Shown here piece by piece: positions 25,965 to 34,679 of a stretch of 64,000 nucleotides of DNA; the stretch's first letter is position 1; each line of letters opens with the position of its first letter. The notes beneath the pieces were generated by a model that was not told the origin of the DNA, made no database searches, and worked only from the letters and a program-made list of their open reading frames with translations. A program made the position numbers and the translations under genes. This DNA comes from Bifidobacterium breve. GTDB taxonomy: Bacteria > Actinomycetota > Thermoleophilia > Solirubrobacterales > Solirubrobacteraceae. The stretch covers positions 1 through 64,000 of the forward strand of contig CAMDBT010000005.1 of assembly GCA_945889475.1 (NCBI GenBank), given 5' to 3'.

Positions 25965-26678
25965 ATGTCAGGCACATCAACGCCGCGCTACGGCACGCCG
26001 AACTGGGAGCTGATTGGCAGCTGGCTAGAGCTGCCAGCCGAACAAGATGGCCCGTTTTGGGCCGTCAACCTGATGGACTACCGCGAGCTCGCCGACTACG
26101 CTGACGGTCGCGAGAGCACGCTGACAGGGCGCGAGGCCGACGACATCTACGCGCCACTTGGGCCGCTGCAGGCGGTCGGCGCGATGCCAGCGTTCGCCGC
26201 CGACGTGATCGCGCAGCCGGTAGGAACGCTGGCCTACGATCGCGTGGCGATCGTCCGCTACCCGAGCCGGGCAAAGTTCTTTGAGATGCAGCGGCGCGAG
26301 GATTTTCTCGAGCTTCACGTGCACAAGGAAGCCGGGATGGCCTCGACGATCGTCTTCGCCGCTACGCCAGTTCACGTTGATGAAGTGCCCGACGGCGGCT
26401 CGCAGGTGCTCCGCGTACGGCGCTTCGCGGAAGGTCGCCGGCCTGCCGACGATCCGGCCGGAGTAACCCCGCTAGCGCGGTTCGATGTCGAAGGCGTGAT
26501 CGTCGGTGATGGGCGCAGCTGGGACGACGCTAGATTGGACCGCGTTGACGACGCCGCGCTCGAGCTGTTGCACGAAACCGCTGGCGTCGCCGAGCAGATC
26601 ATGATCCTGCTCGGAGCGGCCGAGCTTGACGAGCTGGCAGCGTCGGTCGCGACAGCCGCTTCGGTCGGCGAGAGCTAA
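25965..26678 (+). CDS. DUF1330-like (dimeric alpha/beta barrel) protein
   Basis: ATG 25965, preceded by AAAGGAG at 25951, gives 237 residues; an earlier in-frame start at 25899 lacks a ribosome-binding site. The first part carries features of DUF1330/NIPSNAP-like ferredoxin-fold domains: GPFWAVNLMDYR, YDRVAIVRYPSRAKFFEMQRREDF, and ELHVHKEAGMASTIVFA. A second similar half follows. No catalytic residues are obvious. It precedes ltrA by 23 bases on the same strand. Function is not known. Confidence 0.6.
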   Translation: MSGTSTPRYGTPNWELIGSWLELPAEQDGPFWAVNLMDYRELADYADGRESTLTGREADDIYAPLGPLQAVGAMPAFAADVIAQPVGTLAYDRVAIVRYPSRAKFFEMQRREDFLELHVHKEAGMASTIVFAATPVHVDEVPDGGSQVLRVRRFAEGRRPADDPAGVTPLARFDVEGVIVGDGRSWDDARLDRVDDAALELLHETAGVAEQIMILLGAAELDELAASVATAASVGES

Positions 26679-26701
26679 CGGCCGACTGCGGAACTGCCGA
26701 C

Positions 26702-27868
26702 GTGTCACTGCCAACCTCCTCACAACCGTCGCGCCCGGAGCTCTTCTACGACCTCGTTCTAATCGGCGCCTTCCTCAGCTTCGGCGTCGACTTTGGCAAG
26801 GCGCCAAATTGGGATTCAGGACTGGTCCTAGCGCTGAAGCTGACGCTGATCATGTGGGCCTGGGAGCAAACAGCGCTGTTCTTCAACCGTTTCGGCGACC
26901 CGTTTTCCGCCCGCCTGAGAGGCACGCTGCTGCCAGCGACGCTGCGACTGGCCTTCCTGCTCCAGCTCGTCGCAGTGGTGAGCGTGTCGCTGCTCGAAAC
27001 TGCCGATACGAAACTGCGCGCGCTGGACGGCGACCTCGGCTTCGCAGCCGCAGCCTTGGCGCTCTCGGTCGGGCTGATCTACGAACTTGGCGGGAAGTGG
27101 AAGCCGGAGCTGGCGGAGGTCGCACGCGCGCGCCGCAACGCCAGCCTTGCTGGCGCGGCGCTGTTCATCGCGTCGGGGCTGAGCCCCCAGCCGTGGGGGC
27201 CGGCGTTCTGGGTTCTCGCGATCGTCGCGATCTTCGTGATCGACTTTGGCCCGTCACTGCCGAAGCTGCTGAAGCGCTTCCCACTACAGCGTGAGCATCT
27301 CTCGGAGCGGCTCGGCCTGTTCGTTCTGATCCTGATCGGCGACGTCTTCGTCAAGACCGTGGTTACCGTTCACGAGGACGGTGTGCCGGACGCTCATCTG
27401 CTGCAGCTCGCGTTCGTCGCAGTTGTCAGCTGGACGCTGTGGACGATCTACGAGCGCGAAGTGATGTCGCGACTCGCGCCGGAAGGAGCCGGCCGCCTGC
27501 GCGCCTGGATGCTCTGGCACTACCTCTTCGCGATCACGCTGCTGATTTGCAGCGTCGGACTGGTCTGGTACATCGCGCCGAATCTTGATCACCCACATGA
27601 GACCTGGATCGCAATGGTCGCCTCGGGCGGGATCGGCGTGGCGGTTGGCCTGATCGCCCTGATGCGCCTAACGGCGGGCGCGCCTGGCGCGCGCGCCGCC
27701 GCTGCAAGGATTGCCCTGATCTCGGCCGTCGCGATCCTGATTGGCCTGCTCGCTTGGCTTGCAACCCCGAGCGACTGGCGTGTCGGCGTCGGGACGCTTG
27801 CAGTCGCAATCGTCGCGCTCAACTACTGGTCCGCCCGCAACGACCCGCGCCCTGCCGAAGGGGCGTAG
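26702..27868 (+). CDS. ltrA: Low temperature requirement protein A-like membrane protein
   Basis: A 388-residue polytopic membrane protein of the LtrA family, starting at GTG 26702. Diagnostic stretches are SRPELFYDLVLIGAFLSFG at the N-terminus, LIMWAWEQTALFFNRFGDP, and HLSERLGLFVLILIGDVFVKTV in the middle. About ten to twelve helices are evident. LtrA was named for a Listeria mutant unable to grow in the cold; its biochemical role is unresolved. It probably shares a transcript with the DUF1330-like gene upstream, since the gap is only 23 bases. A convergent terminator follows. Confidence 0.8.
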   Translation: MSLPTSSQPSRPELFYDLVLIGAFLSFGVDFGKAPNWDSGLVLALKLTLIMWAWEQTALFFNRFGDPFSARLRGTLLPATLRLAFLLQLVAVVSVSLLETADTKLRALDGDLGFAAAALALSVGLIYELGGKWKPELAEVARARRNASLAGAALFIASGLSPQPWGPAFWVLAIVAIFVIDFGPSLPKLLKRFPLQREHLSERLGLFVLILIGDVFVKTVVTVHEDGVPDAHLLQLAFVAVVSWTLWTIYEREVMSRLAPEGAGRLRAWMLWHYLFAITLLICSVGLVWYIAPNLDHPHETWIAMVASGGIGVAVGLIALMRLTAGAPGARAAAARIALISAVAILIGLLAWLATPSDWRVGVGTLAVAIVALNYWSARNDPRPAEGA

Positions 27869-27890
27869 CGCGGGTCGCTGAGAAGCGACC
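27841..27890 (+). terminator. Convergent hairpin between ltrA and the endonuclease/phosphatase gene
   Basis: CGACCCGCGC (27841-27850) pairs with GCGCGGGTCG (27868-27877), and a competing stem GGTCGCT/AGCGACC (27873-27879, 27884-27890) overlaps it. There is no T-tract. It spans the two stop codons and could end both transcripts. Confidence 0.4.
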
Positions 27891-28930
27891 TACTTGATGC
27901 GCAGCTTCGCGACGACGCCCATGTGGTCCGCAGCCCAGAGCGGCGCAACGGCGCGGAACGGCTTAGAACCGACAATTTTCTTGCTCCGAACACTGAAGTT
28001 CTTGCTCGGGCGGTAGAGAATGTGGTCAATCCAGTTATTGCTCGTCGGCTTCGGATTGATCAGCTTCTCGTCCATGCCGAATGTCTGGACGCGCTTTGTG
28101 CCGTAAACATCCTTCATCCCGGCGGCCGTAACCGCCTTGTAGGCGTTGGCTTCGGCATCGCCGGAGGTCGGATCACTGTTGAGGTCACCGAGCAGAATCG
28201 CCAGCTTCGTCTTGCTGGCAAGCGGCCCGCCGGGCGCGAACAGCTCCTTCGCCTGCGACTCACGGGTGCCGGCGCCGTAAGCCTCGAGGTGCGTGTTGAC
28301 GAGCTTGAACGGACGGCCGCCGATCGAAGCGTCAACCGAAGTCCAGCCGCGGTAAACCTTCGCTAGCCCTGCCGCAGTTGGAATCTCGACGATCGCCTTG
28401 TAGTGAGCCTTGGCGCTCTTACCGGTCTTGACCTTCGATCCTTTGCGCTTGAGGATCACGTCGTGCAGCGTTAGCCGCACATCCTGCGTCACCGTCGGTC
28501 CCTCAAAATCGAACTCGGTCTCGCTGACAACGACGCTGTAGCTCTGACCTTGCTTCTTCAAAGCCGCCAACAGCAGCTTTGTGAAGTCATAGTCAACCTT
28601 CGTTGCTGCCGCCGGGTCACCGACCGGCCCGGTACGCCATGTGGCGGCTTCCTGAAGGCCAATGAGATCAGGCTTGTTGGCCTTGATCTCAGCTGCCAAC
28701 CCAACCGCGCGGGCAGGAAAATCGGTCTCGTTGACAACGCCGTACATCGCTTCCGCGTTGACCTTGAAGGTGGCCAGATCGGGGGCCGTGGCGAGGCTGA
28801 TGATGTCGGCGCCAAGGTAGATGTTGCGCGTCATCACGGTGACGTCGCCACCGGCGGCCGAGGCCGTCGAAGCGGGAACCGCCATTGCTGCGGCTACAAG
28901 AACTAGAGCGAAGGGAATACGTCGGGTCAC
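27890..28930 (-). CDS. Secreted endonuclease/exonuclease/phosphatase-fold protein
   Basis: A 346-residue exported protein (signal LVLVAAAMAVPASTASA). The EEP fold is recognised from MTRNIYLGADI at the mature N-terminus, PDLIGLQEAATWRT (catalytic Glu), TLHDVILKR, FKLVNTHLEAYG (His/Asn), AILLGDLNSDPTS (Asp/Asn) and WIDHILYRPS (Asp-His). The family includes DNase I, sphingomyelinases and inositol phosphatases; here extracellular nuclease or phosphodiesterase activity is equally possible. It is followed downstream by the ltrA terminator. Confidence 0.8.
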   Translation of the reverse strand: MTRRIPFALVLVAAAMAVPASTASAAGGDVTVMTRNIYLGADIISLATAPDLATFKVNAEAMYGVVNETDFPARAVGLAAEIKANKPDLIGLQEAATWRTGPVGDPAAATKVDYDFTKLLLAALKKQGQSYSVVVSETEFDFEGPTVTQDVRLTLHDVILKRKGSKVKTGKSAKAHYKAIVEIPTAAGLAKVYRGWTSVDASIGGRPFKLVNTHLEAYGAGTRESQAKELFAPGGPLASKTKLAILLGDLNSDPTSGDAEANAYKAVTAAGMKDVYGTKRVQTFGMDEKLINPKPTSNNWIDHILYRPSKNFSVRSKKIVGSKPFRAVAPLWAADHMGVVAKLRIK

Positions 28931-29089
28931 GGAAATCTCCTAGGTCATTATTCGGTGCTGCCGAGCCCAAGCGCAGCAGCAGTTCAACCAATGCTACAGA
29001 TCAGTCAGATGAGGCGCGGCAGTTCCGATCTAAGGCTCGCAGCTGCGCTTTCAAGCGCACGAAGCGGCCGACGCTCTGGCCCGCGCCCT

Positions 29090-29416
29090 CTAACTGCCAA
29101 AGCTGCCCTTCGGTGAACTGCCAATCGCCAACGGTTCACAGACCGTGATCTGCGGCGGCTCGGCGAGCATTGTGCCCGCAAGCTCAAGCAGCTTCAGCAT
29201 GTGTGGCTGCTGCATGTGGGTTGTGAGCGCTTCCTGCGATTCCCAGCGCTCAACGAAGACCAGCGTGCTGGGGTCGTTGACGTCGCGGTGGAGCACGTAG
29301 GAGAGACAGCCCTCCTCCTGATGAGTCGCCTCAACGAGAGGGGTCAGCTGGGCGATCGCGTCATCAACCTTGCCGTCTTGAATCTTTAGCGTTGCAACTA
29401 CGAGGATCTGGCTCAT
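29090..29416 (-). CDS. Antibiotic biosynthesis monooxygenase (ABM/YgiN) family protein
   Basis: A 108-residue ferredoxin-like dimeric alpha/beta-barrel protein. The ABM pattern is plain: ILVVATLKIQDGKVDD at the start, EEGCLSYVLHRDVNDP, TLVFVERWESQEAL, and THMQQPHMLKLLE. YgiN-type proteins act on quinones or are cofactor-free oxygenases; the true substrate is unknown. It is monocistronic, with 159 bases separating it from the endonuclease/phosphatase gene downstream. Confidence 0.82.
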   Translation of the reverse strand: MSQILVVATLKIQDGKVDDAIAQLTPLVEATHQEEGCLSYVLHRDVNDPSTLVFVERWESQEALTTHMQQPHMLKLLELAGTMLAEPPQITVCEPLAIGSSPKGSFGS

Positions 29417-29527
29417 TGGCTCACCCTACATACCCTGCGGCGACCGCCGTTGCTGGCGCCGAGCGGGAGCAGGTCAAGCAACATGAAAAAACCAACACCC
29501 TTGCTCGCGAGGTGGTATAAGGCGTTT

Positions 29528-30766
29528 ATGGACCCTAATAGAACTGCTTCGTCCAATCACGCTTCGAAGGCAGCTCGCTCGCGCACGGCGCTGATGCTGG
29601 CCGCGATCGCAGCGATCGCCGTCGGCTTCGCGCTGCTAGTCAGCGGCTGCGGCGACACGACCTCGAAGGTCCCCAACACGGTCAACCAGACGCTTGCCGT
29701 AGGCCAGCAGATGCTCGGCGACAAGGGTTTCAAGTCGACCGTCAAGCGCGTCACCGACAAGCAAGGCAAGGACGAAATCATTAGCCAGGATCCTGTCGGC
29801 GGCACCGAGCAGAAGACCAGCGAGGCGGTCGCTCTAACGGTCTCTGACGGCCCCGGCGATGGGATCATCCCCCATGTAGTCGGCGACCCGGCCGACCGCG
29901 CCGAAGAGCAGCTTCGCGAAGCCGGTTTCAAGCCCGTCGTCGCTGAGGTTTATAGCTCAGCCCATCAGGCCGGATTTGCTGTTGGCACGACCCCAGCCGC
30001 TGGCGCCACGGTGGAGAAGGACACCGAGGTCACGCTGCGAGTTTCGAGAGGGCCGCGGCACGCGACCGTCCCTAACGTAGTTGGCCTCTCCGAGAGCAGC
30101 GCCACCAGCGCGCTCACCAACGCTGGCTTCCGCGTTGATCACAGCTACGAGGTTTCGAGTAAGAACCCGGGCCACGTGCTCGCGCAGAATCCGACCAGCG
30201 GCACCAGCGCCAGTGTCGGGTCCAGCGTTCACGTGACGATCGATCAGGCACCGAAGAAGGTCACGGTTCCGAACGCCGTCGGCGAGAGCGCGTCGCAAGG
30301 CGACAAGACGCTGCAGAACGTAGGCCTCAACGCGGTCTACGCAACGCGCGTCGTAACCGACCGCGCGCAGGACGGAATTGTGCTGGCGATGTCGCCGGGC
30401 TCCGGCAGCCGAGTGCTCCAAGGCAGCAACGTCGTACTAACGATCGGCAAGTACAACAAGCCGACCCCGCCGGTGCCGCCGGTTCCACCGGGGCCGAGCT
30501 CGATCGTCAAGCAGTGGAGCTTGGTCGCCGACCAAACGAAGACCTACACGGTCACTTGGGGAGCAGGTCACTGCACCGGCGGCAAGGGTAACGCCGTGCT
30601 TCAGGGCGACGGCGGCGGCAGCGCGATGAGCGGGGCTCAGATCACCGCTCAAGGCGACGTGCAGAATCCGAAGCCAAATACCAGCGGCTACTACGCCACA
30701 ACGGAGACGTCGGACATCACTAGCCCGGTCACGCTGGTGATCACGATCACCTGCCTAGTGCAGTAG
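29528..30766 (+). CDS. Membrane-anchored protein with four PASTA repeats, no kinase domain
   Basis: ATG 29528 gives about 412 residues; ATG 29483 is an alternative. A Ser/Arg-rich cytoplasmic part precedes one transmembrane helix (ALMLAAIAAIAVGFALLVSG). After it come four consecutive PASTA domains of about 65 residues each, beginning VPNTVNQTLAVG, IPHVVGDPADRA, VPNVVGLSESSA and VPNAVGESASQG. A Pro-rich hinge (PTPPVPPVPPGP) leads to a C-terminal beta domain of about 100 residues with two cysteines. PASTA domains bind muropeptides and peptidoglycan and usually belong to Ser/Thr kinases; here no kinase is fused or adjacent. Function at the cell wall is inferred. Confidence 0.8.
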   Translation: MDPNRTASSNHASKAARSRTALMLAAIAAIAVGFALLVSGCGDTTSKVPNTVNQTLAVGQQMLGDKGFKSTVKRVTDKQGKDEIISQDPVGGTEQKTSEAVALTVSDGPGDGIIPHVVGDPADRAEEQLREAGFKPVVAEVYSSAHQAGFAVGTTPAAGATVEKDTEVTLRVSRGPRHATVPNVVGLSESSATSALTNAGFRVDHSYEVSSKNPGHVLAQNPTSGTSASVGSSVHVTIDQAPKKVTVPNAVGESASQGDKTLQNVGLNAVYATRVVTDRAQDGIVLAMSPGSGSRVLQGSNVVLTIGKYNKPTPPVPPVPPGPSSIVKQWSLVADQTKTYTVTWGAGHCTGGKGNAVLQGDGGGSAMSGAQITAQGDVQNPKPNTSGYYATTETSDITSPVTLVITITCLVQ

Positions 30767-30829
30767 TCAGCCGGTTGACCGGCGGGCGACGCTAACCCGC
30801 TAGCAAACGACTGTCAACAAACTTTGTGC

Positions 30830-33082
30830 TCAGCCGCCATTGCTGGCAGCTACGTAATCGCGCGTCGGCTCGCCACGCAGCGCGGTCGGAGCCGGCAGCG
30901 GCGTTCCCTTCGCAGTAGCGCCGCCAACAGCCGACAGCACCAGCTTTGATGCGCGCGCGCCGCCGAGCGCAATTGTGTTCAGAGTCGAACCGTCATCAAC
31001 CGTCTTGAACCTCCAGATCGGCCGATCGCCGCCAGCGGCCTGAACGGTTACGCGGATCTTCGAACCGGCGCGGAAGGCGTGGGCGACAGGGAAGATCGGC
31101 ACCCGCACCAGTGTGAAGGCGCCACGCGGCAGCCACGCCGCATCCTGCTTGAGGTGCGTCGGGAACGGGTCAACCACAGTTGAGCGCTTGGCGCTGAGCT
31201 TGCGATGCGATGCCCGCAGCCATCCGTTCTGAACGTAGGTCTCTTGGCCGTCGGGGCGCACTTCGCTGAGCGTGACCTGAAGGTCGGTGTCCTTGGCGCT
31301 GCTCTTCAGATAAAGGTCTAGGCTCGACGGGCCAGCGAGGATCAGGTCCTGGCCAAGCGCTGCTGTCGTGAAGCCAACACCTTTGCCCGGGGCGAGCGGC
31401 GCCCAGTGATAACGGGGCTGAGCCTTCCAGTCGTCACCCGCACCGATGCCATAGAGCGTCTGCCGCGGACGGGCCGCAGGGTCGGCTGTGTAGCTGGCGC
31501 TCCCGGACGCGCTCGGCTTCGTCGGGATTAGAGCACCATCAGCGCCGAGGAAGTACGTCGCTGGCCTCACCTCGCGGATCGGCCAAGCGTTGTAGCCAAG
31601 CTCCCAAGTGGCGCCGATCGAACCGAGCCCTTGCGGCCCGGCGCCGTTGTCCATTAGGAGCCGCACGCGCGGATCCTTCTTGAAGATTGCTCGTGCAGCG
31701 CCGACGTTAGTCATTGAAGCGAAGCGCGACTGCAGCACCTTCGCCGCTGGCGCATCGGCGAGCAGCGTGTAAAGCTGGTCGCTCAGAGCTAGCACCGAGT
31801 CCGGAATCTTTGGAATCCGGTCGGCCACGAAAAGGTTCAGGAACTCAACCCAGCGGGTCAACGTGGACGGCCCGAGCGAATCGGCGTGAACTCCGTTCTG
31901 CAGCGTGATCCACACGTTCGGGTTCTTCGCCAGCTGTCCGAGACTGTCAGCGAAGTGGCCGCCGGTCTGCTCATCTTGGGACTGCCCAATCAAGAACGTC
32001 GGCACTTTGATCTTGCTCATCCAAGCGGCCGGGGAGCGCTGATCAAACTCGGCCGGCGTGCGGAACGGATTGGCATCAATCACCTTGACCGCGTCGCGGG
32101 TCTGCAGGCGCAGCTTCTGATTTGCGATGCAGTGCTTGTCGCCAGCAGCGACAAGTGCCTTCGCCCACGGCTGGCCGCCTTCAGGCGCCGGGCGCGCGTC
32201 TTCCATCCGCTCCTTGACCCACGAGAGCGCGAAGCCGGAGTTGTTGATACCGCCCGGATAGCCGGTTGCCGTGTACGTGTCGTCGGTAACCGACATCGGC
32301 GAGATCGCTGCCAAGTGCGGTGGCTGCGTGCCGGCCGTGAAGAGTTGCGTGATGCCGGAGAATGAGATCCCCGCCATCCCAACCTTGTGGCCCTTGACCC
32401 ACGACTGGGCGGCGACGGTCTCTACGGCGTCGTAGCCGTCAAAGGTCGTTGGCAGGCCGAACAGGTCGAACGCTCCGCCGGAGCAGCCGGAGCCGCGCAT
32501 CTGAACGCTGACGACCGCGAACTTCAGTAGCGGCGCGATCAACGAACCGACGGCCGTTGAGCTTGCCGGTGCGAGCGGATCATTCTGACCGAGCGCAGAG
32601 AGAAGGTCGTGCGGCGCAGCTGTTTGGTAACCGGAGTACTCGATCAGCGTTGGGAACGGCCCGTCGGCCAGCGTCTTGCCACCAGGCAGGCGCACCGTCA
32701 TCGCGATCTCTAGGCCGTCGCGAACCTTGACGTAGTTGAGTCCCTGCTTGAGCTTGATCCCGCGGAAGAAAGCGGCTGGCGGGTTTGACTTCGTGTTCAG
32801 AACCTTGAACGGGCGCGTCGTGCTCGCGCCGCGAACCTTGTAACCGCTACCGGCAGCAATGTTCTGGAAGATGAAGCTGCCGAAACGGTCGGCCTTCCCC
32901 TTGGCGACCGTCCGTCCACGCGCATTGAGCAAGCTCAGCGATTGGCCGCTCTTCGCGCCAAGAACGTAGGCCTGACCGATGCTGCCGCCGGCCGTCATGC
33001 CAGCCGCACTCGCGGGGCCTGCCGCGACCGCCGCGAGCGCGAGCGCTGCGACCGAACCTATAACCAGCGACCGAATTCTCAA
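30830..33082 (-). CDS. Secreted Xaa-Pro dipeptidyl-peptidase/CocE-type hydrolase
   Basis: A 750-residue exported serine hydrolase (signal IGSVAALALAAVAAGPASA). The S15 architecture is visible: an N-terminal beta region, the substrate strand LEIAMTVRLPGG, the nucleophile elbow GISFSG (Ser about 240), IKVPTFLIGQSQDEQTG (Asp), an internal GVHADSLG (His), and the C-terminal PepX_C beta-sandwich (SLDLYLKSSAKDTDLQVTLSEV). CocE/NonD members cleave esters, acyl groups or Xaa-Pro bonds. It lies 85 bases upstream of the creatininase-family gene stop but is not clearly part of the amine locus. Confidence 0.88.
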   Translation of the reverse strand: MRIRSLVIGSVAALALAAVAAGPASAAGMTAGGSIGQAYVLGAKSGQSLSLLNARGRTVAKGKADRFGSFIFQNIAAGSGYKVRGASTTRPFKVLNTKSNPPAAFFRGIKLKQGLNYVKVRDGLEIAMTVRLPGGKTLADGPFPTLIEYSGYQTAAPHDLLSALGQNDPLAPASSTAVGSLIAPLLKFAVVSVQMRGSGCSGGAFDLFGLPTTFDGYDAVETVAAQSWVKGHKVGMAGISFSGITQLFTAGTQPPHLAAISPMSVTDDTYTATGYPGGINNSGFALSWVKERMEDARPAPEGGQPWAKALVAAGDKHCIANQKLRLQTRDAVKVIDANPFRTPAEFDQRSPAAWMSKIKVPTFLIGQSQDEQTGGHFADSLGQLAKNPNVWITLQNGVHADSLGPSTLTRWVEFLNLFVADRIPKIPDSVLALSDQLYTLLADAPAAKVLQSRFASMTNVGAARAIFKKDPRVRLLMDNGAGPQGLGSIGATWELGYNAWPIREVRPATYFLGADGALIPTKPSASGSASYTADPAARPRQTLYGIGAGDDWKAQPRYHWAPLAPGKGVGFTTAALGQDLILAGPSSLDLYLKSSAKDTDLQVTLSEVRPDGQETYVQNGWLRASHRKLSAKRSTVVDPFPTHLKQDAAWLPRGAFTLVRVPIFPVAHAFRAGSKIRVTVQAAGGDRPIWRFKTVDDGSTLNTIALGGARASKLVLSAVGGATAKGTPLPAPTALRGEPTRDYVAASNGG

Positions 33083-33167
33083 GATCGACTCCTCCAGAAG
33101 GCATCTTCACCAAAGTTGTTGACAGGGATCGTACCGGCGCGTGTGCTGTCCGTGCGCCGGGTTGTGG

Positions 33168-33917
33168 CTAGAAGGCTGGATCCTGCTCAGTCCGGCCCCG
33201 CTGGAGCAGGTCAACCAGCGCGCTCTTCTGCATCGCGAAAAGGCGCTCACCGCTCGCCGCATCCGCGGCCGAAGGGGCACCAACCGCTCCCGACCGAGAG
33301 ACCACCGGCACGGCGTACTGAAAGACCCGCCCAACGGTTCGGTCCTCCTCGTCGACGATCCGGTCAGGGCGAACCTGGGATCGATCGAGGTGGAGCATCA
33401 GCGATGTTTCGGCCTGGTTGGCATGCCAGTCTGGAGCATCTTTCGTGTATTCGCCGTCCACCTCGGCAGTGATGTCGAAAACCGAGACGAACCTCAGGCG
33501 GATCTGCGGCAGGTCGGAGCGCAGCTTCAAGATCGCGCTCTGGCAAGGCGGCCCGTTGGTCGCGTGGCCGTTGAGAATGATCAGCTTTCGAAAGCCCGAG
33601 GCGTAAACCCAGCGGCCGATTTCAACCACCACACGAGCCATCGTCTCGGGGTCCAGCGAAAGCGTGCCCGGCCAATGGTCGGTGTGGCCGAGCGAGCAGC
33701 CGTAGGCGAGTGTCGGCAATACAAGATCGCCGGTCTCGGCCGCTGCAGCGACCGCCACACTCTCCGCGAAGTAGGAATCGGTGCCGGTCGCCAGATGAGG
33801 GCCATGCTGCTCAGTCGCCCCGACCGGCAGAACGACGATCACGCCGGCCTTCGCCGCCTCGCCGATCTCCTCAAGCGTCAGCTGATCCCAGCGGACCGAT
33901 CTCTGCTCATTCGTCAT
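33168..33917 (-). CDS. Creatininase family amidohydrolase-like protein
   Basis: A 249-residue metal-dependent hydrolase. Family residues are GATEQHGPHLATGTD (Glu36, His38, Asp47), LGHTDHWPGTLS, and NGHATN (His118). In creatininase a Glu two residues after the last His ligand binds metal; here it is Thr120. The family also includes formamide deformylases (ArfB) and MftE, so creatinine hydrolysis is not assured. It is divergent from the GAP-family gene with a 64-base gap and neighbours a locus of amine-metabolism genes. Confidence 0.78.
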   Translation of the reverse strand: MTNEQRSVRWDQLTLEEIGEAAKAGVIVVLPVGATEQHGPHLATGTDSYFAESVAVAAAAETGDLVLPTLAYGCSLGHTDHWPGTLSLDPETMARVVVEIGRWVYASGFRKLIILNGHATNGPPCQSAILKLRSDLPQIRLRFVSVFDITAEVDGEYTKDAPDWHANQAETSLMLHLDRSQVRPDRIVDEEDRTVGRVFQYAVPVVSRSGAVGAPSAADAASGERLFAMQKSALVDLLQRGRTEQDPAF

Positions 33918-33981
33918 GCGCGCTGGATCCTACGCAACTGAACTGGGGTGCGCCAGCGGCCGCGTATAGAGTCTGGCGCCA

Positions 33982-34626
33982 ATGAACCACGTCAGCGAAT
34001 CGTTGGTGCTCGCGCTCGGCGCGGCGATCAGTCCAATCCCGCTGACGATCTCGATCCTGCTGCTAAGCCAGCCCGATCGTGGCCGCCCGAAGGCATTGGC
34101 CTTCGCAGCGGGCCAGGTGCTGGTCCTGGCAATCCTCTCGGTGATCTTCGCGATCGCGCTGCGCAAGACGCTCGGCACATCACATCCGCACGTCAAGCAC
34201 GACTCAACGCTCGACATCGTGCTCGGCGCGATCCTGCTGCTGGCAGCGGCGCGCAAGCTGCTGACCAAACCAAAGCCGAAGAAAAAGAAGGACCAGAAGC
34301 AGCGATCGCTGTTCGCGGAGTTCGCGTTCGGCGCTGGGCTGATGACCGTCAACATCGAAACGCTGGTACTCGTCGTCGCATCGGTCAAGGCGCTGGTCTC
34401 CAGCAAGATCGGCGTCGCCGAAGAAGCGCTCGTCCTACTGGCAATCGTGTTGATCGTGACCGTCTCGGCGACGGTCCCGCCGCTGATCACGTTCGTGATC
34501 CCGAAAAAGTCCGATCAAGCGCTCAGATGGCTCAACCTGCAGACCACCAAGCACCAGCGCGCGATCACCGTTGGCTTCCTCGTCTTCTTTGGCGCTTACT
34601 TGGTCTACAAGGGCATCAACGGCTAA
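33982..34626 (+). CDS. GAP/Sap-family membrane protein
   Basis: A 214-residue membrane protein with about six helices, a basic loop (TKPKPKKKKDQKQ) after helix three and the pattern ESLVLALGAAISPIPLTISILLLSQ at the N-terminus. This matches the GAP family, whose mycobacterial members help move peptidoglycolipids or sulfolipids to the surface. The role here is unknown. It precedes the PhyH gene by 53 bases and so may be in the same transcript. Confidence 0.7.
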   Translation: MNHVSESLVLALGAAISPIPLTISILLLSQPDRGRPKALAFAAGQVLVLAILSVIFAIALRKTLGTSHPHVKHDSTLDIVLGAILLLAAARKLLTKPKPKKKKDQKQRSLFAEFAFGAGLMTVNIETLVLVVASVKALVSSKIGVAEEALVLLAIVLIVTVSATVPPLITFVIPKKSDQALRWLNLQTTKHQRAITVGFLVFFGAYLVYKGING

Positions 34627-34679
34627 GCGACCGCAACGTTGCCTTGCCTCGTCGCTCAAACCTTGCGACAATCACGCCC

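Noticed and set aside
33168..33917. Mycofactocin-system creatininase homologue (MftE)
   Set aside because: No mycofactocin precursor, radical SAM or other mft genes occur nearby, and the family is broad.
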